DNA of 64,000 nucleotides, from positions 1 to 64,000 of the forward strand of contig JACPCW010000133.1 of the NCBI GenBank assembly GCA_016184365.1, read 5' to 3'. The notes under the pieces were generated by a model. That model was not told where the DNA came from and did not search any database. It was given only the letters and a program-made list of their open reading frames with translations. Below are positions 1 to 8,381 of the stretch, piece after piece (position 1 is the stretch's first letter; each line of letters opens with the position of its first letter). The stretch comes from Candidatus Rokuibacteriota bacterium (GTDB lineage: Bacteria; Methylomirabilota; Methylomirabilia; Rokubacteriales; CSP1-6). A program made the translations under genes and the position numbers.

Positions 1-1743
<1,743 letters not shown>

Positions 1744-1962
1744 GCCGACACGGAAAAACTTTTCCGTCCGCGCCGTCGCGGCACGCCGTGTGTCCGATCG
1801 TCGCGACGCGATGTCGCGCCGTCACACGCGACGGCGGATCGGCACTCGGCGGTCGTTCGCGACCGAGCAGAAATCGGCGAATCCAAGCGCGGCGCGCGCG
1901 ATCGCGCCCGGCGCGGTCACGATGCCCGCGCCGGTACGTTTATTGCCACCACCGCCTCGTCA

Positions 1963-3060
1963 ATGAAGCACCCAGCCCGAACGACGACGTCGACCTGGTC
2001 GAATCTTCGCCGGCTCTTCGGCCGCGGCGCGGCCGCGGAGCGCCTCGTGCTCGCCGCCATCCCGCACGCCGTCCTGACCGTCGACGCCGAGGAGCGCGTG
2101 GCGTTCGCGAACCCGGCCGCGGAATCGCTCCTGCGCACCACCCTCGGAACGGCGACCGGGATCTCGCTCCACGGCGCGTTCGAGACGATCGCGCCGGACG
2201 GCGGACGGATGTGCGCGCTGTGCGCCGCGCTCGCCGAGTCGAGCCTGCTCGCGGGACACGCGACCCTGGTCGCCGGCGAACGCCGGATCGTCTTCGACTA
2301 CGAGTGCGCGCCGATCGTGAACCGCGGCGCGCGCGTGGGCGTGGTGATCGCGCTCGACGCGCAGCCGTCGGACGCCGAGCTCGAGCGGCGGAACAAGGAA
2401 CGGGTCGCGCGCGAGACGCAGGCGATCATCGCGGACCTCGCCCACGAGCTGAACAATCCGCTGACGGTCGTGCTCGCGAGCGCGGGCATGATGCGGGAGC
2501 ACGCCGACACCGACGACGCGCGGCGGCGCATCGAGCTGATCGTCGAAGCGGCCGAGCGCTGTGTCGGGATCGTGCGAACGTTCCGGTCGTCGCTGGTCGC
2601 CAATGCGGGCCCCGAGACCGCGGCCGTGCCGCCGCCCGCGCCCGCGCCGATGGCCGCCACGGCGGCGGCGCGGCGGGCGCACATCCTCGTCGTCGACGAC
2701 GATCCGCTCGTCGGCAGCGCGATGGCCGCGGCGCTCGCGGCCGAAGGCCACGCGGTCGACATCGCGGCCGACGGGCTCGCGGCGCTGGCCCGCGTGGCCA
2801 CGCGCATGTACGACGTCATCCTCACCGACGTGCGCATGCCGCGCCTCGACGGTCCCGGCCTCTACCACGAGCTGCGACGCCTGCGGCCCGAGCTCCTGTC
2901 GCGCGTCGTGTTCGTCACCGGGGACACGCTGTCGCCGACGACGCGGAACTTCCTCGCGTCCGTCGACGCCCCGTCGGTCCACAAGCCGTTCGAGCCGCGT
3001 CAGCTCCGCGCCGTCGTCCGCCGCATCCTCGCCGCCGAAGAAGCCCGCGACATCGCGTAG
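1963..3060 (+). CDS. PAS-HisKA-receiver hybrid protein without a histidine-kinase ATPase domain
   Basis: A 365-residue cytoplasmic signalling protein. Residues about 25-130 look like a PAS sensor (AVLTVDAEERVAFANPAA). Residues 150-210 are a HisKA dimerisation helix pair with the H-box LAHELNNPLT (His161). Residues 241-355 are a receiver with phospho-acceptor Asp289 in LTDVRMP, the acidic cluster VVDDDP and the conserved KPF lysine. The HATPase_c domain that should sit between HisKA and receiver is missing; a Pro/Ala-rich linker of about 25 residues replaces it. It therefore cannot phosphorylate itself unless a partner kinase acts in trans. This may be a natural phosphotransfer-type hybrid or the product of an internal deletion, which is seen in several other genes here. 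ATG start chosen because the PAS domain follows it directly. Confidence 0.85.
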   Translation: MKHPARTTTSTWSNLRRLFGRGAAAERLVLAAIPHAVLTVDAEERVAFANPAAESLLRTTLGTATGISLHGAFETIAPDGGRMCALCAALAESSLLAGHATLVAGERRIVFDYECAPIVNRGARVGVVIALDAQPSDAELERRNKERVARETQAIIADLAHELNNPLTVVLASAGMMREHADTDDARRRIELIVEAAERCVGIVRTFRSSLVANAGPETAAVPPPAPAPMAATAAARRAHILVVDDDPLVGSAMAAALAAEGHAVDIAADGLAALARVATRMYDVILTDVRMPRLDGPGLYHELRRLRPELLSRVVFVTGDTLSPTTRNFLASVDAPSVHKPFEPRQLRAVVRRILAAEEARDIA

Positions 3061-3206
3061 CCGGGGCCGTCCACCATTCTTCAATCGCCGGCCGCCGGCG
3101 CTCCTCGCTGGCAGCCGCCTTGCCCTGTATCCGTGATTCGGCCCGGCCCAATCACGGACCCGAGGAGGGCAACGAAGATGCTTCGAATCGCAGCAACGGC
3201 CAGAAC

Positions 3207-3620
3207 GTGAAGCTCTCGGACCTGACCGCCAAGGGGCCGGTCGTCGTCTACACGCTCATCCAAGCGTTCACGCCCACCTGAACGAAGGAAATTGCGGGCT
3301 TCGATGCGGCCATGCCGCAATTCGCAGCCGCGGGCGCCCAGGTCGTGGGCGTCAGTGCCGACCACGCGAAGACGCTGGAAGCGTTCGCGAAGCAGAACGG
3401 GACGAAGCACCTGCTCGTCTCCGACTTCCGCCGCCAGATGCTGCCGGCGTGGGACGCGATGGTGACCGACGAGAAGAGCCCGATCTACCGGTACGCGAAG
3501 CGCGCGTACTTCATCATCGACAGGCAGGGCAACGTCCGCTACACGAAGGTCATGCAGAACCCGCTGGACCTGCTCGACGCGAACGAGGTCCTCACCGAGC
3601 TCAAGAAGATCACGGGATGA
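3207..3620 (+). CDS. Selenocysteine-containing peroxiredoxin (AhpC/TSA family), UGA at the peroxidatic position
   Basis: Reduces peroxides through an active-site chalcogen. The frame continues through a TGA at 3279-3281 that sits exactly at the peroxidatic cysteine: AFTP-T-[U]-TKE matches the family's TPxC motif. Downstream sequence is normal peroxiredoxin to the TGA stop at 3618-3620 (GVSADHAKTLEAF, then AYFIIDRQGNVRY). A hairpin starts 8 nt after the TGA, as bacterial SECIS elements do. The N-terminus is problematic. The well-placed AGGAGGG plus ATG at 3178 (reading MLRI) is one frame off and stops at 3208, while GTG 3207 (used here) has no ribosome site. The expected GDxAPDF strand is absent, so roughly 30 bases may be lost between 3185 and 3200. 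The stop overlaps the start of the next selenoprotein (ATGA), implying coupled translation. Confidence 0.8.
3290..3322 (+). promoter_or_regulatory. SECIS-like hairpin for the peroxiredoxin UGA
   Basis: An 8-bp perfect stem, AATTGCGG (3290-3297) with CCGCAATT (3315-3322), begins 8 nt after TGA 3279-3281. The 17-nt loop opens with G3298 and can close further through a short GC helix. The 16-nt gap from UGA to loop and the early loop G agree with the bacterial SECIS consensus recognised by SelB. It lies within coding sequence, as bacterial SECIS elements do. Confidence 0.7.
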
Positions 3621-4156
3621 GCGTCCGGCTGGCCGCCGCCTTCGTCGTCGCCGCGCTCGTCGCCGGCGTCTTCGTGACGGAGGCGGCGGCGCCGGATTTC
3701 CCCGCGCTCGGGATTCAACCGTACGAGCCGCGCAAGCCGGCGCCCGCGTTCGCGCTCCCGGATCTGGACGGGCGCACGGTCACGCTCGAGAGCCTGCGCG
3801 GCAAGGTGGTCTTCCTCTTCTTCTGGACGACCTGGTGACCCGATTGCCGGAAGGAGTTGCCTTCCGTCAATCGCCTCCACGACACGCTGCAGGGCAAGGG
3901 TCTGGCCGTCGCCCTCGTGAATTTCCGCGAGGATCCCGCGCTCGTCCGGCGCACCGCGCGCGAGCGTGGCTACACCGCGCCCGTGCTGATCGACCGGTCC
4001 GGCGACGTGACCGGCCGCCTGTACGGCGTGTTCGGACCGCCGACGATGTACTTCATCGACCGCCAGGGCCGTCTCGCCGGCCGCGCCGTGGGTCCGCGCG
4101 ACTGGGAACGACCCGAAGCGATCGCGCTCATCGAGGCTCTGCTCGCCGAACGCTGA
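3617..4156 (+). CDS. Selenocysteine-containing TlpA/ResA-like thioredoxin, active site U-P-D-C
   Basis: A 179-residue thiol-disulfide oxidoreductase. ATG 3617 overlaps the upstream stop. Residues 1-25 form a signal peptide or membrane anchor (RLAAAFVVAALVAGVFV), so the domain probably faces the periplasm. The thioredoxin fold follows: PAPAFALPDLDGRTVTL, then FFWTTW, then a TGA at 3836-3838 (residue 74), then PDCRKELP. The TGA replaces the first cysteine of W-C-x-x-C, giving U74-P-D-C77. The cis-proline segment FGPPTMYFID and the C-terminal helix are intact to the TGA at 4154-4156. Both sides of the TGA are perfectly conserved in one frame and a strong hairpin follows it. I read it as selenocysteine, not as a nonsense mutation. 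It may recycle the adjacent seleno-peroxiredoxin; that is inference. Confidence 0.85.
3841..3873 (+). promoter_or_regulatory. SECIS-like hairpin for the thioredoxin UGA
   Basis: A long stem starts 3 nt after TGA 3836-3838. CGATTG (3841-3846) pairs with CAATCG (3868-3873), and CGGAAGG (3848-3854) pairs with CCTTCCG (3860-3866). There is one C-T mismatch (3847/3867). The loop is AGTTG (3855-3859) with G as its second base. The loop starts 16 nt after the UGA, the same spacing as in the upstream gene, and fits the bacterial SECIS rules well. Confidence 0.8.
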
Positions 4157-4183
4157 CGTGCCGACGCCCGAGCGCGGAGCCCC

Positions 4184-4212
4184 TCGACGGCCGCGACCGG
4201 TACCCGTATAGT
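4184..4212 (+). promoter_or_regulatory. Sigma-70-type promoter before the ACT-domain gene
   Basis: TCGACG (4184-4189) and TATAGT (4207-4212) are separated by 17 bp, 34 bp upstream of the ATG at 4247. It suggests the ACT gene is transcribed separately from the selenoprotein pair. Confidence 0.5.
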
Positions 4213-4246
4213 CGGGCCCTCATTCGACTGTCGGGAGGGCTGGCCC

Positions 4247-4663
4247 ATGGCTGACGACATCCGCCGCGTCGACTACTTCTACGTTCAGGTCCCGAACAAG
4301 CCCGGCGAAGGCGCGCGCGCGCTCGGCACGCTGCGCGATGCGGGCGTGAACCTGCTCGCGTACTCCGGCTTCCCGTCGGGGCGGGGGTCGCAGCTCGACT
4401 TCGTGCCCGAAGATGCCGCGGCCTTCCGCGCCGCGGCGAAGAAGGCGAAGTGGAAGGTGACGGGACCGAAGAAGGCGTTCGTGATCGCCGGCGACGATCG
4501 CGGGCCCGGCGTGGTCGCGGCCACGATCGAGAAACTCGCCGGCGCGAAGATCAACGTGACGGCCATGGACGCCGTCGTCGCCGGCGGCGGGCGCTACGGC
4601 GCGATCCTCTGGGTGGCGCCGCGCGACGTGACGCGCGCGGCAAAGGTGCTCGGCGCCCGGTAG
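4247..4663 (+). CDS. Tandem ACT-domain protein
   Basis: A 138-residue protein made of two ACT-like beta-alpha-beta repeats (about residues 8-65 and 75-138), starting DYFYVQVPNKPGEGARAL. ACT domains usually bind amino acids or similar small ligands and regulate metabolic enzymes. No catalytic domain is attached, so this is a free-standing regulator or ligand-binding protein of unknown partner. ATG 4247 follows GGAGGG at 4235-4240. The gene lies between the selenoproteins and an acyl-CoA operon with no obvious functional link. Confidence 0.85.
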   Translation: MADDIRRVDYFYVQVPNKPGEGARALGTLRDAGVNLLAYSGFPSGRGSQLDFVPEDAAAFRAAAKKAKWKVTGPKKAFVIAGDDRGPGVVAATIEKLAGAKINVTAMDAVVAGGGRYGAILWVAPRDVTRAAKVLGAR

Positions 4664-4683
4664 GAGCGGAGCGTCGCGGGTTG

Positions 4684-4689
4684 TAAACT
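4684..4689 (+). promoter_or_regulatory. -10 box (TAAACT), probably leaderless start of the CoA-transferase
   Basis: TAAACT ends 6 nt before the GTG at 4696, so transcription would begin at or next to the start codon. No ribosome-binding site precedes the GTG. The same geometry recurs at many genes in this window. Confidence 0.45.
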
Positions 4690-4695
4690 CCGCTC

Positions 4696-5886
4696 GTGAC
4701 GCTGCCGCTCGACGGAATTCTCGTGACCGACCTGACGCAGAACGTCGCGGGACCGTTCTGCACGCAGATCCTCGGCGACATGGGCGCCGAGGTCATCAAG
4801 ATCGAGCGCCCGGGCCGCGGCGACGACGCGCGCGCGTGGGCGCCGCCGTACTGGGGCGACGAGAGCGCGACGTTCCTCGCGCTCAATCGCAACAAGAAGA
4901 GCCTCACGCTCGATCTCAAGCAGGACGGCGGCATCGACGTCCTGAAGCGCCTCGTCACGAAGAGCGACGTCTTCGTCCAGAGCCTGCGCGCCGGCGTCGT
5001 CGGGGAGCTCGGGCTCGACGTCCCGCGCGCCCGTGAGCTCAATCCCCGGCTGATCTACTGCTCGATCACCGCGTTCGGAACGCGGGGACCGCTGGCTGAC
5101 CTGCCCGGCTACGATCCGCTGATGCAGGCGTACACCGGGCTGATGTCGCTCAACGGTCACCCGGGCGGCGAGCCGGCGCGCGTGGGAACGTCGATCGTCG
5201 ACATGGGCACCGGCATGTGGGCGGCGCTCGGCATCGTCGGCGCGCTGCGCCAGCGCGACGCCACGGGCCGCGGCGCCGAAGTCACGACGGCGCTCTTCGA
5301 CACGTCGCTGATGTGTGTGTCGTATCACGCCGTGGGGTATCTCGGGTCCGGCGCCGTGCCGCAGCCGCAGGGCTCGGGCACCGCGATGATCGTCCCGTAC
5401 CAGGCGTTTCGGACGGCGGACGGCTGGGCGCTGATCGGCGCGCCGTCCGACACGATCTTCGCGCGGCTCCTCGCGGCGCTCGGTCTGCCGGAGCTCGCGA
5501 GCGACGAGCGCTATCGCGACAACCCCTCGCGCGTGCAGCACCGCGAGTCGCTGATCGCGACGCTGACCGCGCGCACGCAGGCGCGCAAGACGTCGGACCT
5601 GATCGACGCGCTGCGCGCCGGTGGCGTGCCGTGCGCCCCGATCCTGACGATGGACGCCGTCATGCAGGAGCCGCAGACGCTCGAGAGCGGCATGCTCGTC
5701 AGCGCGCCGCACCCGCGCCTGCCCGATTACCAGTCCGTCGCGCTGCCGCTGCAGTGGGACGGCCGGCGGCCCGGCGTGCGGCGCGTGCCGCCCCGGCTCG
5801 GCGAGCACAGCGAGGACGTGCTGACCGCGATCGGCTACACGCGGGACGACGTCCGCAGTCTCCGCGCGCGAAGGGTGATCACGTGA
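4696..5886 (+). CDS. CaiB/BaiF family (class III) CoA-transferase
   Basis: A 396-residue enzyme that moves CoA between carboxylic acids. The N-terminus (ILVTDLTQNVAGPFCTQILG, then GAEVIKIERP) and RNKKSLTLDLK are typical of the family. The catalytic aspartate is present at residue 169 (SIVDMGTGMW). Length is normal (about 390-410). It starts a tight three-gene operon: its TGA overlaps the GTG of an enoyl-CoA hydratase, and an acyl-CoA dehydrogenase follows. Together they would activate and beta-oxidise an unidentified acid. The substrate cannot be told from sequence. A second CoA-transferase/hydratase/dehydrogenase module lies at 32.8-37.2 kb. Confidence 0.92.
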   Translation: MTLPLDGILVTDLTQNVAGPFCTQILGDMGAEVIKIERPGRGDDARAWAPPYWGDESATFLALNRNKKSLTLDLKQDGGIDVLKRLVTKSDVFVQSLRAGVVGELGLDVPRARELNPRLIYCSITAFGTRGPLADLPGYDPLMQAYTGLMSLNGHPGGEPARVGTSIVDMGTGMWAALGIVGALRQRDATGRGAEVTTALFDTSLMCVSYHAVGYLGSGAVPQPQGSGTAMIVPYQAFRTADGWALIGAPSDTIFARLLAALGLPELASDERYRDNPSRVQHRESLIATLTARTQARKTSDLIDALRAGGVPCAPILTMDAVMQEPQTLESGMLVSAPHPRLPDYQSVALPLQWDGRRPGVRRVPPRLGEHSEDVLTAIGYTRDDVRSLRARRVIT

Positions 5887-6674
5887 GCGCGTACCGGCAT
5901 CTCCTCGTCGAGCGGTCGCCGGACGACCACGTCGTCACGGTGACGATGAACCGGCCGGAGCAGATGAACGCGATGAACACCGCGATGGGCGAAGACCTGC
6001 TCGCCTGCTTCGACGGGCTCCATCGCGACGCCGAAGCGCGCGTCGTCGTGTTCACCGGCGCCGGCGAGAAGGCGTTCTGCGCCGGCGGCGACCTGAAGGA
6101 ACGCAACGGCATGACCGACGAGGCGTGGCGCGCGCAGCACGTGATCTTCGAGCAGGGCGCGTTCCGGATTCTCCGCTGTCCGATTCCGGTGATCGCCGCC
6201 GTGGAAGGCTTCGCGCTCGCGGGCGGCTGCGAGCTGGCGATCCTGTCCGACTTCATCGTCGCGGGCGAGACCGCGGTGTTCGGCGTGCCGGAGACGACGC
6301 TCGGCATCTTCCCGGGCATCGGCGGCACGCAGCTGCTGCCGCGGATCCTCGGCGCCCCGCTGGCGAAGGAGCTGATCTTCACCGGACGGCGCATGAAGGT
6401 CGAAGAGGCGAAGGCGGCGGGGCTCGTGAACCACATCGTGCCCGCCGGGCAGGCGAAGACGAAGGCGCTCGAGATCGCGCGCCGCATCGCCGACAACGGG
6501 CCGATCGCCGTGCGCCAGGCGAAGAAGGCGATCGCCTACGGGCTCGAGACCGATCTGGATACGGCGATGATCCTGGCCATCGAGGCGTACAACGCGACCG
6601 TCGTCACCGAGGACCGGCTCGAGGGCGTGCGGGCGTTCAACGAAAAGCGGAAACCGGCCTTCAAGGGGAAGTAG
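5883..6674 (+). CDS. Enoyl-CoA hydratase/isomerase (crotonase family)
   Basis: A 263-residue crotonase-fold enzyme. The oxyanion segment AFCAGGDLKE is present. Both acidic residues of true hydratases are kept: Glu117 in AGGCELA and Glu137 in VPETTLG, 20 residues apart as in the rat enzyme. Water addition to an enoyl-CoA is therefore likely. GTG 5883 was chosen because it overlaps the upstream TGA (GTGA) and gives the normal N-terminus. Four bases separate its stop from the downstream dehydrogenase start, indicating one operon. Confidence 0.92.
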   Translation: MSAYRHLLVERSPDDHVVTVTMNRPEQMNAMNTAMGEDLLACFDGLHRDAEARVVVFTGAGEKAFCAGGDLKERNGMTDEAWRAQHVIFEQGAFRILRCPIPVIAAVEGFALAGGCELAILSDFIVAGETAVFGVPETTLGIFPGIGGTQLLPRILGAPLAKELIFTGRRMKVEEAKAAGLVNHIVPAGQAKTKALEIARRIADNGPIAVRQAKKAIAYGLETDLDTAMILAIEAYNATVVTEDRLEGVRAFNEKRKPAFKGK

Positions 6675-6678
6675 ACGC

Positions 6679-7845
6679 ATGACGACGCTCAGGCTGACGC
6701 TCACCGACGACCAGCGCGCGCTCAAGGCGGGCGTCATCGACATCTGCAAGCGGTATCCGGGCGAGTACTGGCGCGAGCTCGACGCGAAGCGCGAATATCC
6801 GGAGGCGTTCGTGAACGAGCTGACGCGCGCCGGCTATCTCGGCGCGCTCATTCCGACCGAGTACGGCGGCGTGGGACTCGGCATCGCGGACGGCAGCCTG
6901 ATCCTCCAGACGGTTCACGAACACGGCGGGAACGCCGCGGCGTGCCACGCGCAGATGTACATCATGGGCACGCTGCTCCGGCACGGCAGCGAGGCGCAGA
7001 AGAAGAAGTACCTGCCGAAGATCGCGACCGGCGATCTGCGGCTGCAGGCGTTCGGCGTGACCGAGCCGAATGCCGGGTCCGACACGCTGATGCTGCAGAC
7101 GACCGCGATCCGGAAGGGCGACCGCTACGTCGTGAACGGCCAGAAGATGTTCATCTCGCGCGCGATGCAGTCCGACCTGATGCTGCTGCTCGCCCGCACG
7201 ACGCCGCGCGAGCAGGCGAAGAAGCGCGGCGAAGGCCTGTCGGTCTTCCTGTTCGACATCCGGAATCTCAAAGGTCTCGAGATCCGGCCGCTGCGCATGA
7301 TGATGAACCACTCGACGAACGCACTCTTCTTCGACAACGCGGAGATCCCGGCCGAGAGCCTCATCGGCGAAGAGGGCAAGGGCTTCCATTACATCCTCGA
7401 CGGCATGAACGCCGAGCGCATCCTGGTCGCGTCCGAATCGATCGGCGACGGCCGCTGGTTCGTCGACAAGGCCGTCGCGTATTCCGGCCAGCGCGTGCTG
7501 TTCGGCAAGCCGGTCGGCGCGAACCAGGGCGTGCAGTTCCCGATCGCGAAGGCGCACATGGCGGTGGAGACGGCGCAGCTCATGCGCGACAAGGCCGCGG
7601 CGCTCTTCGACGCGGGCGAGCCGTGCGGGCCCGAGGCCAACATGGCGAAGTACCTCGCGGCCGAGGCGGCGTGGGACGCGGGCAACGCGTGCATCGACTG
7701 CCACGGCGGGTACGGCTACGCGGAGGAGTACGACATCGAGCGGAAGTTCCGCGAGTGCCGGCTTTACAAGACGGCGCCGGTGAACAACAACCTCGTGCTC
7801 GCGTACGTCGGCCAGCACGTGCTGGGAATGCCGCGCTCGTACTGA
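6679..7845 (+). CDS. Acyl-CoA dehydrogenase family protein
   Basis: A 388-residue FAD-dependent enzyme with the usual order: N-terminal helical domain, central beta domain (QAFGVTEPNAGSDT) and C-terminal helical domain (CHGGYGYAEEYDIERKFRE). The segment where medium-chain enzymes carry the catalytic YEGT glutamate reads KTAPVNNNLV instead. The base is therefore either elsewhere in the fold or the enzyme belongs to a clade with different chemistry. It ends the CoA-transferase/hydratase/dehydrogenase operon. ATG 6679 follows GGGGAAG with good spacing. Confidence 0.9.
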   Translation: MTTLRLTLTDDQRALKAGVIDICKRYPGEYWRELDAKREYPEAFVNELTRAGYLGALIPTEYGGVGLGIADGSLILQTVHEHGGNAAACHAQMYIMGTLLRHGSEAQKKKYLPKIATGDLRLQAFGVTEPNAGSDTLMLQTTAIRKGDRYVVNGQKMFISRAMQSDLMLLLARTTPREQAKKRGEGLSVFLFDIRNLKGLEIRPLRMMMNHSTNALFFDNAEIPAESLIGEEGKGFHYILDGMNAERILVASESIGDGRWFVDKAVAYSGQRVLFGKPVGANQGVQFPIAKAHMAVETAQLMRDKAAALFDAGEPCGPEANMAKYLAAEAAWDAGNACIDCHGGYGYAEEYDIERKFRECRLYKTAPVNNNLVLAYVGQHVLGMPRSY

Positions 7846-7922
7846 TTCGCCTGTTGCGGGTGCTCGACGGCGCGCTGTATCGCAGTGGATACGCTCATCA
7901 TGTGACTTGCCCTTCCTACCGT

Positions 7923-7944
7923 GTGGTCGCTATCGTCTGACCAC
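7923..7944. promoter_or_regulatory. Inverted repeat upstream of orphan higA
   Basis: GTGGTC (7923-7928) and GACCAC (7939-7944) are 6-bp arms around a 10-nt spacer, shortly before the HigA-like start. HigA proteins bind such palindromes to repress their own promoter. A further pair, GTATC/GATAC, lies at 7877-7892. Operator function is inferred from position. Confidence 0.35.
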
Positions 7945-7977
7945 GCGAAGGGAGGACTACCACTGACGGAGTATCCG

Positions 7978-8265
7978 ATGCGTATGCACAATCCACCTCA
8001 TCCGGGCGAAATCATCAGGACCCTCTGTCTCGAGCCTCTCGGCGTGACGGTCACGCAGGCCGCTGACGCTCTCGGAGTAAGCCGGAAGACCCTGTCCGCG
8101 ATTCTGAATGGCCGTGCCGGAATCAGCCCCGAGATGGCGGTCCGCCTTTCCATCGCCTTCGGCACGTCCTCCGAGAGTTGGCTCAACCAGCAAACGCAAT
8201 ACGACCTCTGGCACGCCGAGCAGCGTCGGAAGCGACTCAAGGTCGCGAAGCTTGCACCGGCGTGA
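7978..8265 (+). CDS. higA: HigA-like XRE antitoxin without a HigB partner
   Basis: A 95-residue DNA-binding protein. It opens with the HigA signature MHNPPHPGE and carries an XRE helix-turn-helix ([20 protein letters not shown]) and the family tail [13 protein letters not shown]. HigA normally neutralises and co-represses the RelE-fold toxin HigB, encoded just upstream. Here the 132 bases upstream hold no toxin, only inverted repeats. Its TGA overlaps the GTG of a 39-residue ORF, which in turn overlaps the molybdenum hydroxylase start. It may therefore act as the operon's regulator. ATG 7978 was chosen; ATG 7984 would match other HigA starts equally well. Confidence 0.85.
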   Translation: MRMHNPPHPGEIIRTLCLEPLGVTVTQAADALGVSRKTLSAILNGRAGISPEMAVRLSIAFGTSSESWLNQQTQYDLWHAEQRRKRLKVAKLAPA

Positions 8266-8381
8266 GGCAGTCGACGTATCCCGCCGGCTGGGACGAGGAG
8301 CGTGTTCGCCGGGTCCTCGAACATTACGAAGGGCAGTCAGACGAGAAAGCGCTCGCCGAGGATGAAGCGGCGCCAGAATGA
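8262..8381 (+). CDS. Small acidic hypothetical protein, translationally coupled on both sides
   Basis: A 39-residue ORF (GTG 8262, TGA 8379-8381) reading [20 protein letters not shown] then an acidic tail ending AEDEAAPE. Its start overlaps the higA stop and its stop overlaps the ATG of the molybdenum hydroxylase. I recall similar short YP-x-GWDEERV proteins beside toxin-antitoxin genes in other bacteria, but their function is not known to me. The tight overlap on both sides argues that it is really translated. Confidence 0.55.
   Translation: MRQSTYPAGWDEERVRRVLEHYEGQSDEKALAEDEAAPE

Noticed and set aside
1788-3281. Long Arg/Pro-rich frame running through the PAS-HisKA-receiver gene into the peroxiredoxin
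   Set aside because: Typical GC-rich shadow frame. Only its last 25 codons are real, as the start of the Sec-peroxiredoxin.
3279-3838. Reading the two in-frame TGAs as nonsense mutations or as UGA=Trp recoding
   Set aside because: Both TGAs replace the catalytic cysteine exactly, both are followed by SECIS-like hairpins, and the proteins are intact downstream. UGA ends many other genes here, so the genetic code is standard.
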